A stretch of 64,000 bases of DNA from Gammaproteobacteria bacterium. GTDB lineage: Bacteria > Pseudomonadota > Gammaproteobacteria > Pseudomonadales > Pseudohongiellaceae. Under the pieces are notes generated by a model. That model saw only the letters and a program-made list of their open reading frames with translations, was not told the DNA's origin and did not search any database. This document shows positions 9,275-18,603 of the stretch, piece after piece; positions within the stretch are counted from its first letter, which is position 1, and each line of letters begins with the position of its first letter. The DNA lies in NCBI GenBank assembly GCA_008081045.1, contig VMDC01000020.1, forward strand, positions 124,001-188,000, read 5' to 3'. Made by a program: the position numbers and the translations under genes.

Positions 9275-9574
9275 ATGGTATTCAATAACGTGTTACTGAG
9301 AGCCAAAGATCCACAGCGGGTCACCGAAATTTCCGGACTGCTCAGGCAGCAGGCATCCCTGTCATCAGAGGAGCCCGGCTGCGAGCAGTTTGACGTCTAC
9401 CAGTCTGAAACAGAGCCTGAGTTGTTTCTTTTAATTGAAGTCTGGGCCTCTGAGGGGCATCTGGCACAGCACAGGAAAGCGGAAGCCTTCACGCAACTGT
9501 ATCAGCCGAAGGTGCTGCCACTGGTGCACCGTGAGCCTCATCTGTGCCGCAGGATCTGGCCAAGCCCAGACTGA
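9275..9574 (+). CDS. ABM-domain protein (putative quinol monooxygenase, YgiN-like)
   Basis: A 99-residue small dimeric alpha/beta-barrel type protein. The sequence runs from MVFNNVLLRAKDP through SSEEPGCEQFDVYQSETEPELFLLIEVW to HLAQHRKAEAF and shows the antibiotic-biosynthesis-monooxygenase domain order, with the EPGC, VWxS and H-x-x-x-x-F positions. A GGAGGAAGC ribosome-binding site precedes the ATG. Family members oxidise small phenolics or quinols without a cofactor, or serve as heme-degrading enzymes; no substrate can be named. The next gene, for a methyltransferase-like protein, starts 68 bp downstream. Confidence 0.78.
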   Translation: MVFNNVLLRAKDPQRVTEISGLLRQQASLSSEEPGCEQFDVYQSETEPELFLLIEVWASEGHLAQHRKAEAFTQLYQPKVLPLVHREPHLCRRIWPSPD

Positions 9575-9642
9575 ATTGGATTCCCTTCGCTAAAAATGGA
9601 ATGATGGGCAGGTTTTCGACCCACGTATTGCAGGAGTTAGCT

Positions 9643-10401
9643 ATGAAAAGAATCATCAAACTGGGCATTTCAGGTCTCGCATCCTCGCTGACCCTGTTTG
9701 CCCTGCATTCGGCGCAGGCCCAATCTTCAGCGGATCTTGTGGCAGCCGCCCTCAGTCATCCTGACCGACCCAGCGAAGAGGCGCAGGATGACGCACGCCG
9801 CATGCCACTGGAAGTGCTCAGTTTTGCCGGGCTGTCGGCCGGTATGGACGTACTGGAGATGGAAGCGGGAGGCGGATGGTACACCGAGATAATGAGTCGG
9901 GCAGTCGGGGCCGGTGGCAGTGTTACCATGCAGAATCCTCCGGCTTTTGAGAGCTTTACCGGCGATGCGGACAATGACCGTGCCGCCAGACTCTCAAACG
10001 TCACACTCAGCACAACCAATTTTGACGAACTGGAGCCTGCCAGCGGCTCGATAGACCTGGTTACCTGGATTCTGGGTCCCCATGAGTTGTGGTTCGCGCC
10101 GGGTGGTAATTCTCTGGGGGATCCCACAGAAACCTTCAATGAAATTGCTCGGGTGTTGAAGCCCGGCGGCAGACTGCTCGCCGTTGACCATCAGGCAGCG
10201 GCAGACTCGGGACCGGAGGTAGGGGGCAGCCTGCACCGCATTCGCGATGATCTGATCACTGACTATGCAGAGGCCGCGGGTCTGCGTGTGATCCGCAGTT
10301 CAGCGATGCACATGAACGCGGAAGACCCGCTCGATAACGGGGTTTTTGATCCCTCTATTCAGGGTCGCACCAGCAAATTCGTCGTACTTTACGAGAAGTA
10401 A
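9643..10401 (+). CDS. exported class I SAM-methyltransferase-like protein
   Basis: A 252-residue protein that combines a signal peptide (MKRIIKLGISGLASSLTLFA, cleavage near AQAQ) with a Rossmann methyltransferase fold. Motif I appears as GMDVLEMEAGGGWYTEIMS, motif II near GGSVTMQNPP and the post-I region as SIDLVTWILGPHEL, with ARVLKPGGRLLAVDHQ as motif III. The ATG at 9643 follows an AGGAG at 9632-9636; the longer upstream reading overlaps the ABM gene and lacks a signal. Exported methyltransferase-like proteins of this type are frequent in marine Gammaproteobacteria. Since SAM is not known in the periplasm, the actual activity is unclear. Confidence 0.75.
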   Translation: MKRIIKLGISGLASSLTLFALHSAQAQSSADLVAAALSHPDRPSEEAQDDARRMPLEVLSFAGLSAGMDVLEMEAGGGWYTEIMSRAVGAGGSVTMQNPPAFESFTGDADNDRAARLSNVTLSTTNFDELEPASGSIDLVTWILGPHELWFAPGGNSLGDPTETFNEIARVLKPGGRLLAVDHQAAADSGPEVGGSLHRIRDDLITDYAEAAGLRVIRSSAMHMNAEDPLDNGVFDPSIQGRTSKFVVLYEK

Positions 10402-10409
10402 TCGCGCCG

Positions 10410-10436
10410 CAGCCGCGTCAACCGGTGGCGCGGCTG
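10410..10436. terminator. possible terminator hairpin
   Basis: CAGCCGCG and CGCGGCTG form an 8-bp stem around an 11-nt loop, 9 bp after the methyltransferase-like gene and before the convergent amidohydrolase gene. No U-run follows, so it is a weak candidate. Confidence 0.35.
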
Positions 10437-10488
10437 TGCGCTCTTCAGGACAAGGCGAGCCGCCGGGTCAGGCTGCTGCGCGCCTGCC

Positions 10489-12222
10489 CTATAAATCCTG
10501 AAAAGTAATTTTGCCCCCCACGATGGTCATGACGTTTCTGGCGGTGAGGATATCCGCTTCAGGGATGGTCATGAGGTCGCTGTCGAACACCGTAAAATCC
10601 GCCAGCTTTCCTGCTTCTACCGAGCCTCGCAGATGCTCTTGAAAGGCGCCATGTGCCGGCCAGATAGTGAACATTTTCAGCGCGGTCTCGCGGGACACTG
10701 CCAGCTCCGGATGCCAACCGGGACCGTCTGTGCCGTCCAGACGTTTGCGCGTGACGGCGGCATAGAACTCAATACGAGGGTCGCCCATTTCAACCGGCGC
10801 ATCTGATCCACCAATAATCATCAGTCCGCGGTCGACTAGTTGCTGCCAGGGATAGGCATAGCCGAGACGGTCGGGGCCCAGCCGGTCCGGAGCGAAGTTC
10901 AGGTCGCCAATGCCATGACTGGGCTGCATGGAGGGAAAGACTCCCATCTCCACGAACCTCGCCTGATCGGAAGGGGGAATGATCTGGGCGTGCTCCATCC
11001 GCCATCGCAAATCGGTGCTGGACCATTCGGATTCCGGCAGTGCATTCCGTGCTTCGGCATACCAGTCCAGCAGCGTTCGCACGGCGCGGTCGCCAATGAC
11101 ATGGGTCCAGATTTGCAGGCCTTGCCGCAGTGACGCGGCAAGAACTGGCATGACTTGCTCTTTGGTTGTGCGGTTCATAAAACCGTTGTGATCTGCATCA
11201 GAATAATTCGCCAGTAAGGCAGCGCCTCTTGATCCCAGAGTGCCATCGATGAACACCTTGATGCCCCGCAGATCAAAGAAGTGGTCTGGGGTGGTTTCCC
11301 TGCCACGTTCGATCATCAAATCCGCTTCCTGCACCAGCGCAGCGGCATAGACCCGATGTGCCATGTTCCCTTCGGCATGGATTTCTTTAAGCAGGTCAAT
11401 CTGTCTGAATGCCATGCCCGCGTCATGGGTCTGAGTCCAGCCAAGCGCGGCATTAGCCTGCAGACCTCGCTCGAGATTGTCTTTGATGTAGTCATCGGTT
11501 TCGGGGGGGATGAGCTCACGAAAGACATTCATCGCATTAGCCAGCACATAGCCGGTTGGTGTGCCGTCGAGGTCTCGCTCAAAGCGCCCTCCTTCAGGGT
11601 CGGGCGTGCTTGCGGTGATGCCTGCCAATTCCAGTGCCCGGGAATTGACGAGTGCCGAGACGCCATCTGCCCGCGGCATGAACAGAGGTTTGTTCCGGGT
11701 GAATGCGTCTACGTCGAACTTGTTGAGAAAGCGCTGCTGGTCGGTCCACTCCCGTTCGATCCATCCGCGGCCCTGCACCCAGTCTCCTTCGGGAATGGTC
11801 TCTGCCCAGTCCTCGATGGCTGCCACTGTTTCTGCCAGCGTCGGAATACCGAACAGGCTGAGGGTTTTTGTCCGGCGACCGATACCTTCCAGATGCTGGT
11901 GGGCATCAGTGAAGCCGGCGAATACCGTCCGCCCGGTCAGATCGAAAATCTGCGCACTGCTGCACAGGTAGGGCTCGATGCCCGATTCATCGCCGACATA
12001 GACAATGCGGTCTCCCAGCACTGCCAGAGCGCTGGCAGTCCACTGGTTGTCGTTGGCGGTGTAAATCGTGGTGTTGTGAAGTACCAGATCAGCAGCATCA
12101 CAGTCAGCGCCTGCGTTTTGCGTTGCCAGGCCGGGCTCAATGCCCGGGGTCTGATCGCTGCAGGCCGCCGGGAGCAGGCAGATGGAAAGCCCGAACGCGG
12201 CCGATCGAAACCTGTGAGACAT
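10489..12222 (-). CDS. lipoprotein amidohydrolase, YtcJ-like (second copy)
   Basis: A 577-residue exported metal-dependent amidohydrolase. The chosen ATG gives MSHRFRSAAFGLSICLLPAAC with lipobox PAAC; the alternative start 34 codons upstream lacks a signal. Motifs include FTDAHQHLEGIGRR (HxH), VFIDGTLGSRGAALL, IWTHVIGDRAVRTL, RMEHAQII and GGSDAPVE, a full set of YtcJ-like metal and catalytic residues. It is a paralogue of the gene at 4166-5836 with the same lipoprotein arrangement. The substrate is unknown. It is divergent from the NIPSNAP gene, with a shared upstream region of 285 bp. Confidence 0.82.
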   Translation of the reverse strand: MSHRFRSAAFGLSICLLPAACSDQTPGIEPGLATQNAGADCDAADLVLHNTTIYTANDNQWTASALAVLGDRIVYVGDESGIEPYLCSSAQIFDLTGRTVFAGFTDAHQHLEGIGRRTKTLSLFGIPTLAETVAAIEDWAETIPEGDWVQGRGWIEREWTDQQRFLNKFDVDAFTRNKPLFMPRADGVSALVNSRALELAGITASTPDPEGGRFERDLDGTPTGYVLANAMNVFRELIPPETDDYIKDNLERGLQANAALGWTQTHDAGMAFRQIDLLKEIHAEGNMAHRVYAAALVQEADLMIERGRETTPDHFFDLRGIKVFIDGTLGSRGAALLANYSDADHNGFMNRTTKEQVMPVLAASLRQGLQIWTHVIGDRAVRTLLDWYAEARNALPESEWSSTDLRWRMEHAQIIPPSDQARFVEMGVFPSMQPSHGIGDLNFAPDRLGPDRLGYAYPWQQLVDRGLMIIGGSDAPVEMGDPRIEFYAAVTRKRLDGTDGPGWHPELAVSRETALKMFTIWPAHGAFQEHLRGSVEAGKLADFTVFDSDLMTIPEADILTARNVMTIVGGKITFQDL

Positions 12223-12507
12223 GTCGCTATTCTCCCTTTTGCACGTTGACGATTGGTGGAGGGTCAAAATAACCGATCCTGACGGCAGACTGAAGGCGGA
12301 TCTCGCGGCTGAATTGCCGGCCATGGGGCTCAGCGTCCGCCTGCCGATTTGTCACGGGTCTTCACATTTGGGTGCTGACCAGCATGGTTCGCTCGTCCTG
12401 CTTCGGAAGTAGCCGTGCTGAGAGGGTGGACATCGACGTTTGCCAGTTACCTCAAGAGTCGTACAATGGGGTCTCACTTAAATCCACAAGTCTTGAGAGA
12501 GCCAGTC

Positions 12508-12966
12508 ATGCCAAGAATTATCCTGCTAAGCGTGTTCGCCTTATTTTGCACCCTGCCAGCGTCCGCGCAACAAAATGCTGAACCCTGCGGCCCTGCGGCC
12601 GATTTGTCTGAGGATTTCAGCAAAAATGTTGACGCCGGTTCGCGTTGTTTTGAGCTTCGCATGTACACGGCTGAGCCTGCGGTGGATGGCGAGGGCGGTA
12701 TTGATAACCTGCACCAGCGGTTCCGTGAGGAGGAAGTGGCCATTTTTGAGAAGCATGGTGCCGAGGTTGTCGCTGTATGGCAGCGTCTGGACAACCCGAA
12801 TACGCTGGTCTGGATGCTGGCCTATCGAGATCGGGCCCACCGCCAGGAAGTCTGGGAAGCGTTTGCTGCGGATCCCGCCTGGCATGCGCTGCGGGAAAAA
12901 TACGCGGTACCTTTGTCGGCAGAAGCTTACATGATGAGCGCTACCGATTACTCCAAACTCAAGTGA
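12508..12966 (+). CDS. secreted NIPSNAP-domain protein
   Basis: A 152-residue exported protein with a signal peptide (MPRIILLSVFALFCTLPASAQ). The mature region CFELRMYTAEP, a helix with IFEKHGAEVVAVWQ, then LVWMLAYRDRAHR and AWHALREKYA form the NIPSNAP version of the dimeric alpha/beta barrel fold. The role of bacterial NIPSNAP proteins is not defined. The start at 12508 is chosen for its signal peptide; a weak GAGAG precedes it. An in-frame ATG at 12415 would add 31 residues without signal character. It is convergent with the glucose dehydrogenase gene. Confidence 0.78.
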   Translation: MPRIILLSVFALFCTLPASAQQNAEPCGPAADLSEDFSKNVDAGSRCFELRMYTAEPAVDGEGGIDNLHQRFREEEVAIFEKHGAEVVAVWQRLDNPNTLVWMLAYRDRAHRQEVWEAFAADPAWHALREKYAVPLSAEAYMMSATDYSKLK

Positions 12967-13038
12967 GAGCCTGACCGGCTTCCGGGGTGACACCGCCTAT
13001 ATCAGTGGAACGGAGGCGGGCTCGACCTATGCTAACGG

Positions 13039-15423
13039 CTAAGGTGCGCTAACTGACTCTGGCAGGGCGTAGGCATAGACCCAACCTCCACCCACTTCAG
13101 ACTCCTCGCCCCCTTCATTGACCTGAGTCTCCAGCTGCAGAATGCCGCCGCCTTCCGGCACCGTGACAATGACGTACTGCCGTCCCGACTTCGGACTGAC
13201 ATAGCTCATTGGCGTCGCGGTTGAGGCGGCTGGCAGCTCATCCGTCCAGAGTTCCTGACCATTCAGGACATCGATGGCTCTGACTTTGCTGTCCGTTACG
13301 CCCGCGTTAAAAATCAGTCCGCCTCCTGTGACCATGGAACCGGCAGTGTAGAACATGCCCATCGGCAAGGGCAGTTTGGTGGGGATCCCTAAAGGCCCCA
13401 TGTCGGTTGTGGTTCCCAGTGGACGGCGCCAGAGAACTTCCTGACTGGCAAGATCGACCACTGCGATTTCCCCATAGGGCGGTTTGAGACAGGGAGCGAA
13501 GACAGAAGATAGAAAGAAGAACGAATAGACCGCATAGGGCGTTCCGGTCTGGGTGCCGCCGATGCCGTAGTTGTATCCTGTTTCTGTTTCGGCCCTCGGA
13601 ATGAGGCGCACGACAGAGGGGTTGTGCAGAGAATTAACTACCATCAGGTGGTTGACCTCGTCCACAGCCACGCTACCCCAGTTCATTCCGCCACCGACGC
13701 CCGGGTAGTACAGTGAACCGTAACCGGTGGTTGGCGGCGTCAGGGGTCCCTCGTAGCGCATCCGCTTGAACTGAATGCGACAGGAAGCATGATCAAAAGG
13801 CGTGATGCCCCACATGTCAGCTTCTCTGAGTCGTTCATGATCAAATCTCGGCATGCCCACCGAAAAAGGCTGAGTCGGGGCGGTAAATTCTTCAGGAATG
13901 TCGGTTTGTGGTGTTGGCAGTTCCGCAACCTCGGTAACCGGCTCACCGGTTTCCCGATCGAGGACAAAAATCTGTGCTCGCTTGGTCGGGACGATGACCA
14001 CTTTACGCAGTGCGCCATTGATCGGGATGTCTGCCAGAGTCGGTTGTGATGGAACGTCATAGTCCCAAATGTCATGGTGCGTGGTCTGGAAATGCCAGCG
14101 CACGCGACCGGTTTCAGTGTCCAGCGCGACGACCGAACTGGCGTACTTTTCCATGGCCTCGCTGCGGTGCCCGCCAAAATAATCTGGCGTTGCATTGCCT
14201 GTGGGGACGTAGACCAGTCCCAGCTCCTCATCCGTACTGGTCAGGCTCCAGACGTTTGGCGTTCCCCGCGTGTAGGTCTCACCCTTCGCAGGAAGGCCTA
14301 TGCGGTCCTCCCGTCCCATGTCCCAGGCCCATTTCAGTGCACCGGTCACCGGATCGAAACCCCGGACGACGCCGGACGGTTCTTCGGTTTCCTGGTTATC
14401 CAGGACCCAGCCGCCTAAGACGAGAGTATCGTTAGCGACAGTGGGGGGAGAGGTCACAAAATAGTAACCGGGCTTGATTTCCCCCATGCCCGTCAGCAGA
14501 TTGACCTCTCCCTCATCGCCAAAGTCTGAGCAGGTTTCGCCAGTTTCCTTGCTCACCGCAATCAGCCTCGCGTCCGTTGTGGCCGTGATTATTCGCTCCG
14601 AACAGTTGCTGTCGCTGTCGGCCTGCTCTGGCGGGCTGGCATAGTAGGTGACGCCACGGCAGGTGTCCCAGAACCCGATTCGCGCAGACTGGATTTCCGG
14701 ATCATATCGCCAGCGCTCCTCGCCGCTGTCCGGATCGAGTGCCAGAATGACGTTTCGACCGGTACACAGATAGAGCCCATCATCGATTTGAATCGGTGTG
14801 CCTTTAAACTCTCCGGGTATACCTGTTCTGGTGGTCCATGCAGGCTCCAGTTGTCCCACGTTGGTGGTGTTGATCTGTGCGGTGGGGGCAAAGCGTGTGC
14901 CGCGCTGGCTTGCCCCATAATGTCGCCATTGGCCAGTGTCATCGAAGACCTGCCCCGTGCCCGCTGCAGTGGGCACCTTGACTTCGTATCTGCCATTGGT
15001 GGCGAATAGGGCAACAACCAGGATCGCCAGAACGGCGCCGACCGGACGGGTAGCCGGCAGCTGTAGTAAGGCATCAGGCTCTCGCTGCAGCAGACCCCGT
15101 CTGACTCTGGGTAACAAAAACCACAGGCCCAGAACAGTGAACAGACCAACGCGCGGCATGAGTTGCCAGGGGTCAAGACCCACTTCGAACAGGGCCCAGA
15201 GGTAGGTCACACCCAGGAAAGCGCCGTACAGTTTTGCGCCCTCCGGTTTGCCCCGAAACAGCAGTAGGGCGACTGCGATCAGGAGCAGACCCGCAACCAG
15301 ATAGTAGGGCGAACCTCCCAGAGAGGCCAGTGTCCACCCCTGAATGCTCAACCCAACCCCGCATAAAGTCAGTACCACAGCTAACAGCCGCGGTTTCACA
15401 TAATTACCCTGTGCCTGAGACAA
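13039..15423 (-). CDS. gcd: membrane-bound PQQ-dependent glucose dehydrogenase (Gcd-like)
   Basis: A 794-residue inner-membrane quinoprotein. Residues 1-130 or so contain four to five membrane helices, followed by a PQQ beta-propeller facing the periplasm. Landmarks shared with E. coli Gcd are YGASQRGTRFAP, TPIQIDDGLYLCTGRN, DTCRGVTYY, TTHHDIWDYDVPSQPTLADI (catalytic Asp region) and PTKRAQIFVLDR (PQQ-contact lysine). It oxidises glucose or another aldose/polyol to the lactone and passes electrons to ubiquinone. A TTG start is chosen because AGGAGAG lies six bases upstream and the resulting length nearly equals E. coli Gcd (796); an ATG at 15528 would add 35 residues. Quinate or shikimate dehydrogenases are related, so the substrate is not certain. 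Confidence 0.85.
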   Translation of the reverse strand: MSQAQGNYVKPRLLAVVLTLCGVGLSIQGWTLASLGGSPYYLVAGLLLIAVALLLFRGKPEGAKLYGAFLGVTYLWALFEVGLDPWQLMPRVGLFTVLGLWFLLPRVRRGLLQREPDALLQLPATRPVGAVLAILVVALFATNGRYEVKVPTAAGTGQVFDDTGQWRHYGASQRGTRFAPTAQINTTNVGQLEPAWTTRTGIPGEFKGTPIQIDDGLYLCTGRNVILALDPDSGEERWRYDPEIQSARIGFWDTCRGVTYYASPPEQADSDSNCSERIITATTDARLIAVSKETGETCSDFGDEGEVNLLTGMGEIKPGYYFVTSPPTVANDTLVLGGWVLDNQETEEPSGVVRGFDPVTGALKWAWDMGREDRIGLPAKGETYTRGTPNVWSLTSTDEELGLVYVPTGNATPDYFGGHRSEAMEKYASSVVALDTETGRVRWHFQTTHHDIWDYDVPSQPTLADIPINGALRKVVIVPTKRAQIFVLDRETGEPVTEVAELPTPQTDIPEEFTAPTQPFSVGMPRFDHERLREADMWGITPFDHASCRIQFKRMRYEGPLTPPTTGYGSLYYPGVGGGMNWGSVAVDEVNHLMVVNSLHNPSVVRLIPRAETETGYNYGIGGTQTGTPYAVYSFFFLSSVFAPCLKPPYGEIAVVDLASQEVLWRRPLGTTTDMGPLGIPTKLPLPMGMFYTAGSMVTGGGLIFNAGVTDSKVRAIDVLNGQELWTDELPAASTATPMSYVSPKSGRQYVIVTVPEGGGILQLETQVNEGGEESEVGGGWVYAYALPESVSAP

Positions 15424-15597
15424 CGAAATCTCTCCTGTTAACGTCCACTCGTGCGAAGATGATCGCACAGATCGGGTCAATGCTCGATACGGTGTGGTCT
15501 GTTTTACGGGTTGTACCCTGTTGCGCATTCTGCGATAGGCGTGGACCTTCCCAGCCAGAGACTTTATGCTCTGTCACATAATAAAAAGGAACTGATC

Positions 15598-17352
15598 ATG
15601 CCTCGTAACCTATCCCGAACCGCCCTGGTCACAGGGTTGGCACTGCTGGCCCCGTTCGCGATGCACGCGCAGGATTCGCAGCAGCTGCTGGAAGCGTATA
15701 CCCCCGTCACTTACGAAGAAATTGAAAATCCCGACCCCAGCGAGTGGTTAATGTGGCGACGTACCCAGAATCATTGGGGCTATAGCCCGCTCGATCAGAT
15801 CAACAAAGAGTCAGTGGGCGACCTCCGGCTGGCCTGGGCCTGGACCATGGAGCCGGGCATGCAGGAGACAACTCCGCTGGTGCGAGATGGCATCATGTTC
15901 CTGCCTCAGGCCTGCGACTTCATTGAGGCAGTGGATGCCCGCGATGGAACTCCCATCTGGGAATATCGGCGTGAGCGGGTCGATCACGCAGCGTCATTGT
16001 CCTGTGCCAATCGCAATGCGACGCTCTATGGCGACAAGCTTTACATCGCAACCGGTGACGCCTATCTGGTGGCGCTGAGTGCCCTGACGGGGGAGGTGAG
16101 CTGGGAACGGCAGATCGGTGACTGGACAATTGGTCAGCACTATTCAGGCGGACCGCAGATACTCGATGGCAAAGTGGTTGTCGGGATGTCCGGCTGCTAT
16201 TACATCAATACCGGCTGCTGGATTACCGCACACGATCCGGAGACCGGAGAGGAGATCTGGCGAACCAACACGGTGCCGAAAATCGGGGAGCCGGGTGGTG
16301 AGACCTGGGGCGACGTGCCCAATGAGGAGCGAAGGGGGGGCTCTGCGTGGATGCCGTCGAGCTACGACCCTGAGCTGGATATGATTTATGTGGGGGTTGC
16401 CGTACCTATTCCCTGGGGTGAAATTCAGCGGGATACCCGCGGTGGAGACGTTCTGTATACGAACTCGACACTGGCGCTCAATGCCGACACCGGTGAAATT
16501 GAATGGTATTTCCAGTACATACCAGGGGGAAATTGGGATCTGGATCATCCCTTTGAACGGATCATTGTAGAGTCAGAGGTGATTCCGGATGCGGATTCTG
16601 TCGACTGGATCAATCCGAATATTGTCTCCAACGAAAGTCGAAAGCTGATTACCGGTGTTCCCGGGAAAACCGGCATCGTCTGGACTCTTGATGCCGCTAC
16701 CGGCGAGTTTTTATGGGCTAAGGAAACCAGCTATCAGAACGTCATTGTTGGCGTGGATATCGAAAATCACAAAGGCATCACCAATGAGAATCTTGAGATT
16801 ACCGAAATCCGCCAGCGGCGCTTCGTCTGCCCGTCTACCACCGGCGGTATCAACTGGAATTCGGTTGGCTACAGTCCTGATACGAACGCTTTGTATGTAC
16901 CCAGTAACAACGTCTGCATGGATTACTACCTGAATCCGGTGGATCCTGTGCTTGGTGGCTATCACAGTTCCGCGACCCAGAGAAAACTGCCGCCGGAAGA
17001 TTTCGACGGGCAGGTGGGTATGTTCTCCGCGATTGATGTCGCAACCGGCGAAGAAAAGTGGACCTACCGGCAGCGTGCTGGAGTTGCCGGTTCGGTGCTG
17101 ACCACCGGCGGCGGCCTGGTTTTTGTCTCCGACGATGCGCGACGTTTTCGCGCCTTTGACGCGGATTCAGGCGAGGTGCTCTGGGAGCAGATTCTGAACT
17201 CCTCCGCGGGCGGGTTTCCGATGACCTATGAGCTAGATGGGGTTCAGTATCTGGCAATCGCTGCCGGCGGCGGGGTCAACTACCGGATGATGACGCCTGA
17301 AATCCGTCAGCGACGGGGTGGCAATATCCTTTACGTCTTCAGGCTGCCCTGA
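15598..17352 (+). CDS. soluble periplasmic PQQ-dependent alcohol dehydrogenase-like protein
   Basis: A 584-residue quinoprotein with a signal peptide (MPRNLSRTALVTGLALLAPFAMHAQ) and an eight-bladed propeller marked by W-docking motifs such as DLRLAWAWTME, GTPIWEYR, GEVSWERQ and EEKWTYRQ. GGNWDLDHPFE occupies the catalytic-Asp position, with a second Asp two residues later, as in lanthanide-type enzymes. Two family hallmarks differ: the vicinal Cys-Cys pair is absent (a single Cys in LSCANRN), and the Glu metal ligand of the usual SGAE loop is replaced in MSGCYYINTGC. Activity and cofactor are therefore uncertain. AAAAGGA precedes the ATG. It is divergent from gcd, with a 174-bp shared region. 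Confidence 0.78.
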   Translation: MPRNLSRTALVTGLALLAPFAMHAQDSQQLLEAYTPVTYEEIENPDPSEWLMWRRTQNHWGYSPLDQINKESVGDLRLAWAWTMEPGMQETTPLVRDGIMFLPQACDFIEAVDARDGTPIWEYRRERVDHAASLSCANRNATLYGDKLYIATGDAYLVALSALTGEVSWERQIGDWTIGQHYSGGPQILDGKVVVGMSGCYYINTGCWITAHDPETGEEIWRTNTVPKIGEPGGETWGDVPNEERRGGSAWMPSSYDPELDMIYVGVAVPIPWGEIQRDTRGGDVLYTNSTLALNADTGEIEWYFQYIPGGNWDLDHPFERIIVESEVIPDADSVDWINPNIVSNESRKLITGVPGKTGIVWTLDAATGEFLWAKETSYQNVIVGVDIENHKGITNENLEITEIRQRRFVCPSTTGGINWNSVGYSPDTNALYVPSNNVCMDYYLNPVDPVLGGYHSSATQRKLPPEDFDGQVGMFSAIDVATGEEKWTYRQRAGVAGSVLTTGGGLVFVSDDARRFRAFDADSGEVLWEQILNSSAGGFPMTYELDGVQYLAIAAGGGVNYRMMTPEIRQRRGGNILYVFRLP

Positions 17353-17403
17353 ACGCTGAGGTGTTTCAGAAGTCCCGTCGGCGGGTATCGCTGACTGAAC
17401 CGT

Positions 17404-18192
17404 TTATTTGTTGCGCCAGTTCGGGGGGCGCTTCTCTCGAAACGCAAGCCGCGCTTCTTTGCTGTCTTCGCTGGAAAAGGCTTCTGACAGCGCCTTGAGT
17501 GCGACATCTGGCACCTCTGAGAACGCCATGTCCTCCATTTTGAAAAGCAGCTTGCGGGTTCTTTTGATCGCAAGCGGAGACATCGCAGCAATTTTGGCAG
17601 CCATGCTCAGGGTTTCTGCTTCCAGAGAAGCGGCCGGCACAGTTTTGGTAATAAGACCCATGCTGGAAGCGTCGAGAGCGCTGATCGGCTCGCCGGTATA
17701 GATCAGTTCTGCCGCTTTCATTCTGCCGATCAGACGCTGCAAAAACCAGACATGCATACCGGGAGGGCCCGCCAGATTGGGAACGGCCGGGTAGCCGAAA
17801 TCAGCATTATCTGCGGCGATGATCAGATCTCCGGCAAAAGCCAGAGTGCAGGCACCTTCCCGGGCATAGCCCTGCACCATAGTGATCAGCGGTTTAGAAA
17901 GAGACCGGCAAATCGCCAGGGTGTCGACGTAGAACAGGCGAAGAAATTTCTCCATTTCCTCCTGTTCAAACGCTTCTACAAATTTGATGTCCAGCCCCCC
18001 TGAGAGACCTTTGCCGCTTCCCGATAAAATGATCACTCTGCAGTCAGGATCGGCTTCTGCCTGCTGCAGCGCGTGGTGATATTCGCGCGTCAGGACCTCA
18101 TCAATGAGATTCAGGGGCGGCCGGTCCAGCACAATATGCGCGATTCCCTCAGCAACGCGGTAACGCAGAGCACTGTAGGGTGATTCACACAT
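17404..18192 (-). CDS. enoyl-CoA hydratase/isomerase (crotonase) family protein
   Basis: A 262-residue cytoplasmic crotonase-fold protein. The first oxyanion-hole segment is SGSGKGLSGGLDIKF and the second is VQGYAREGACTLAFAGDLIIA; FGYPAVPNLAGPPGMHVWF and YTGEPISALDASSMGLI follow as in the family. Neither usual catalytic glutamate (of the E-x-x-x-G type) is obvious, so the precise reaction is open: hydratase, isomerase or hydrolase on an acyl-CoA. The start codon directly abuts the stop of the lipoprotein gene, making it the third gene of a leftward operon headed by an OxyR-like regulator. Confidence 0.8.
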   Translation of the reverse strand: MCESPYSALRYRVAEGIAHIVLDRPPLNLIDEVLTREYHHALQQAEADPDCRVIILSGSGKGLSGGLDIKFVEAFEQEEMEKFLRLFYVDTLAICRSLSKPLITMVQGYAREGACTLAFAGDLIIAADNADFGYPAVPNLAGPPGMHVWFLQRLIGRMKAAELIYTGEPISALDASSMGLITKTVPAASLEAETLSMAAKIAAMSPLAIKRTRKLLFKMEDMAFSEVPDVALKALSEAFSSEDSKEARLAFREKRPPNWRNK

Positions 18193-18603
18193 TTATTGCC
18201 GGATGCCGGTGATGGTGAGGTTGCCGGACTGGGTATACAGGGTGCCGGCGAACCGGTTCCCGTTAACGGTGCCATTGAAATTGAGGCGCTGCACAGACCC
18301 GGCCGGCTCCAGCGGGTTAGTCGCGTTTGCTGACCAGGACATGCGGCTGCCGGCGAGTTCGAGTTCATCGATCTGCAGACTGAGCTCCCCTTCCACCTTG
18401 ACGCCGCTTCCTTCGCTGATGTGCCAGACTCCGGCGCGTTGCTGGTCGGGAAGCTCATAGACGACATCCCAGCTGCCCTCTGCGACATACGGGATATCGC
18501 AGCTCAGAAGAAAAAGAGACACGCAAAACAGCATCAGCGGGCGGCGAGCTAATGTCAGGAAGGTTTTCGTTCTCAATGATTCATGCATAGATGTTTCGCT
18601 CAT
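18193..18603 (-). CDS. small putative lipoprotein
   Basis: A 136-residue protein with an N-terminal charged region and membrane segment PLMLFCVSLFLLSC; LLSC is a lipobox. The mature part is beta-rich (GSWDVVYELPDQ, LQIDELELAGSRMSWSAN, LNFNGTVNGNRFAGTLY). No named family is recognised; similar small beta-strand lipoproteins are common near acyl-CoA enzymes. The ATG overlaps the stop of the regulator as ATGA, which supports this start and translational coupling. The crotonase starts on the next base after its stop. Confidence 0.65.
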   Translation of the reverse strand: MSETSMHESLRTKTFLTLARRPLMLFCVSLFLLSCDIPYVAEGSWDVVYELPDQQRAGVWHISEGSGVKVEGELSLQIDELELAGSRMSWSANATNPLEPAGSVQRLNFNGTVNGNRFAGTLYTQSGNLTITGIRQ

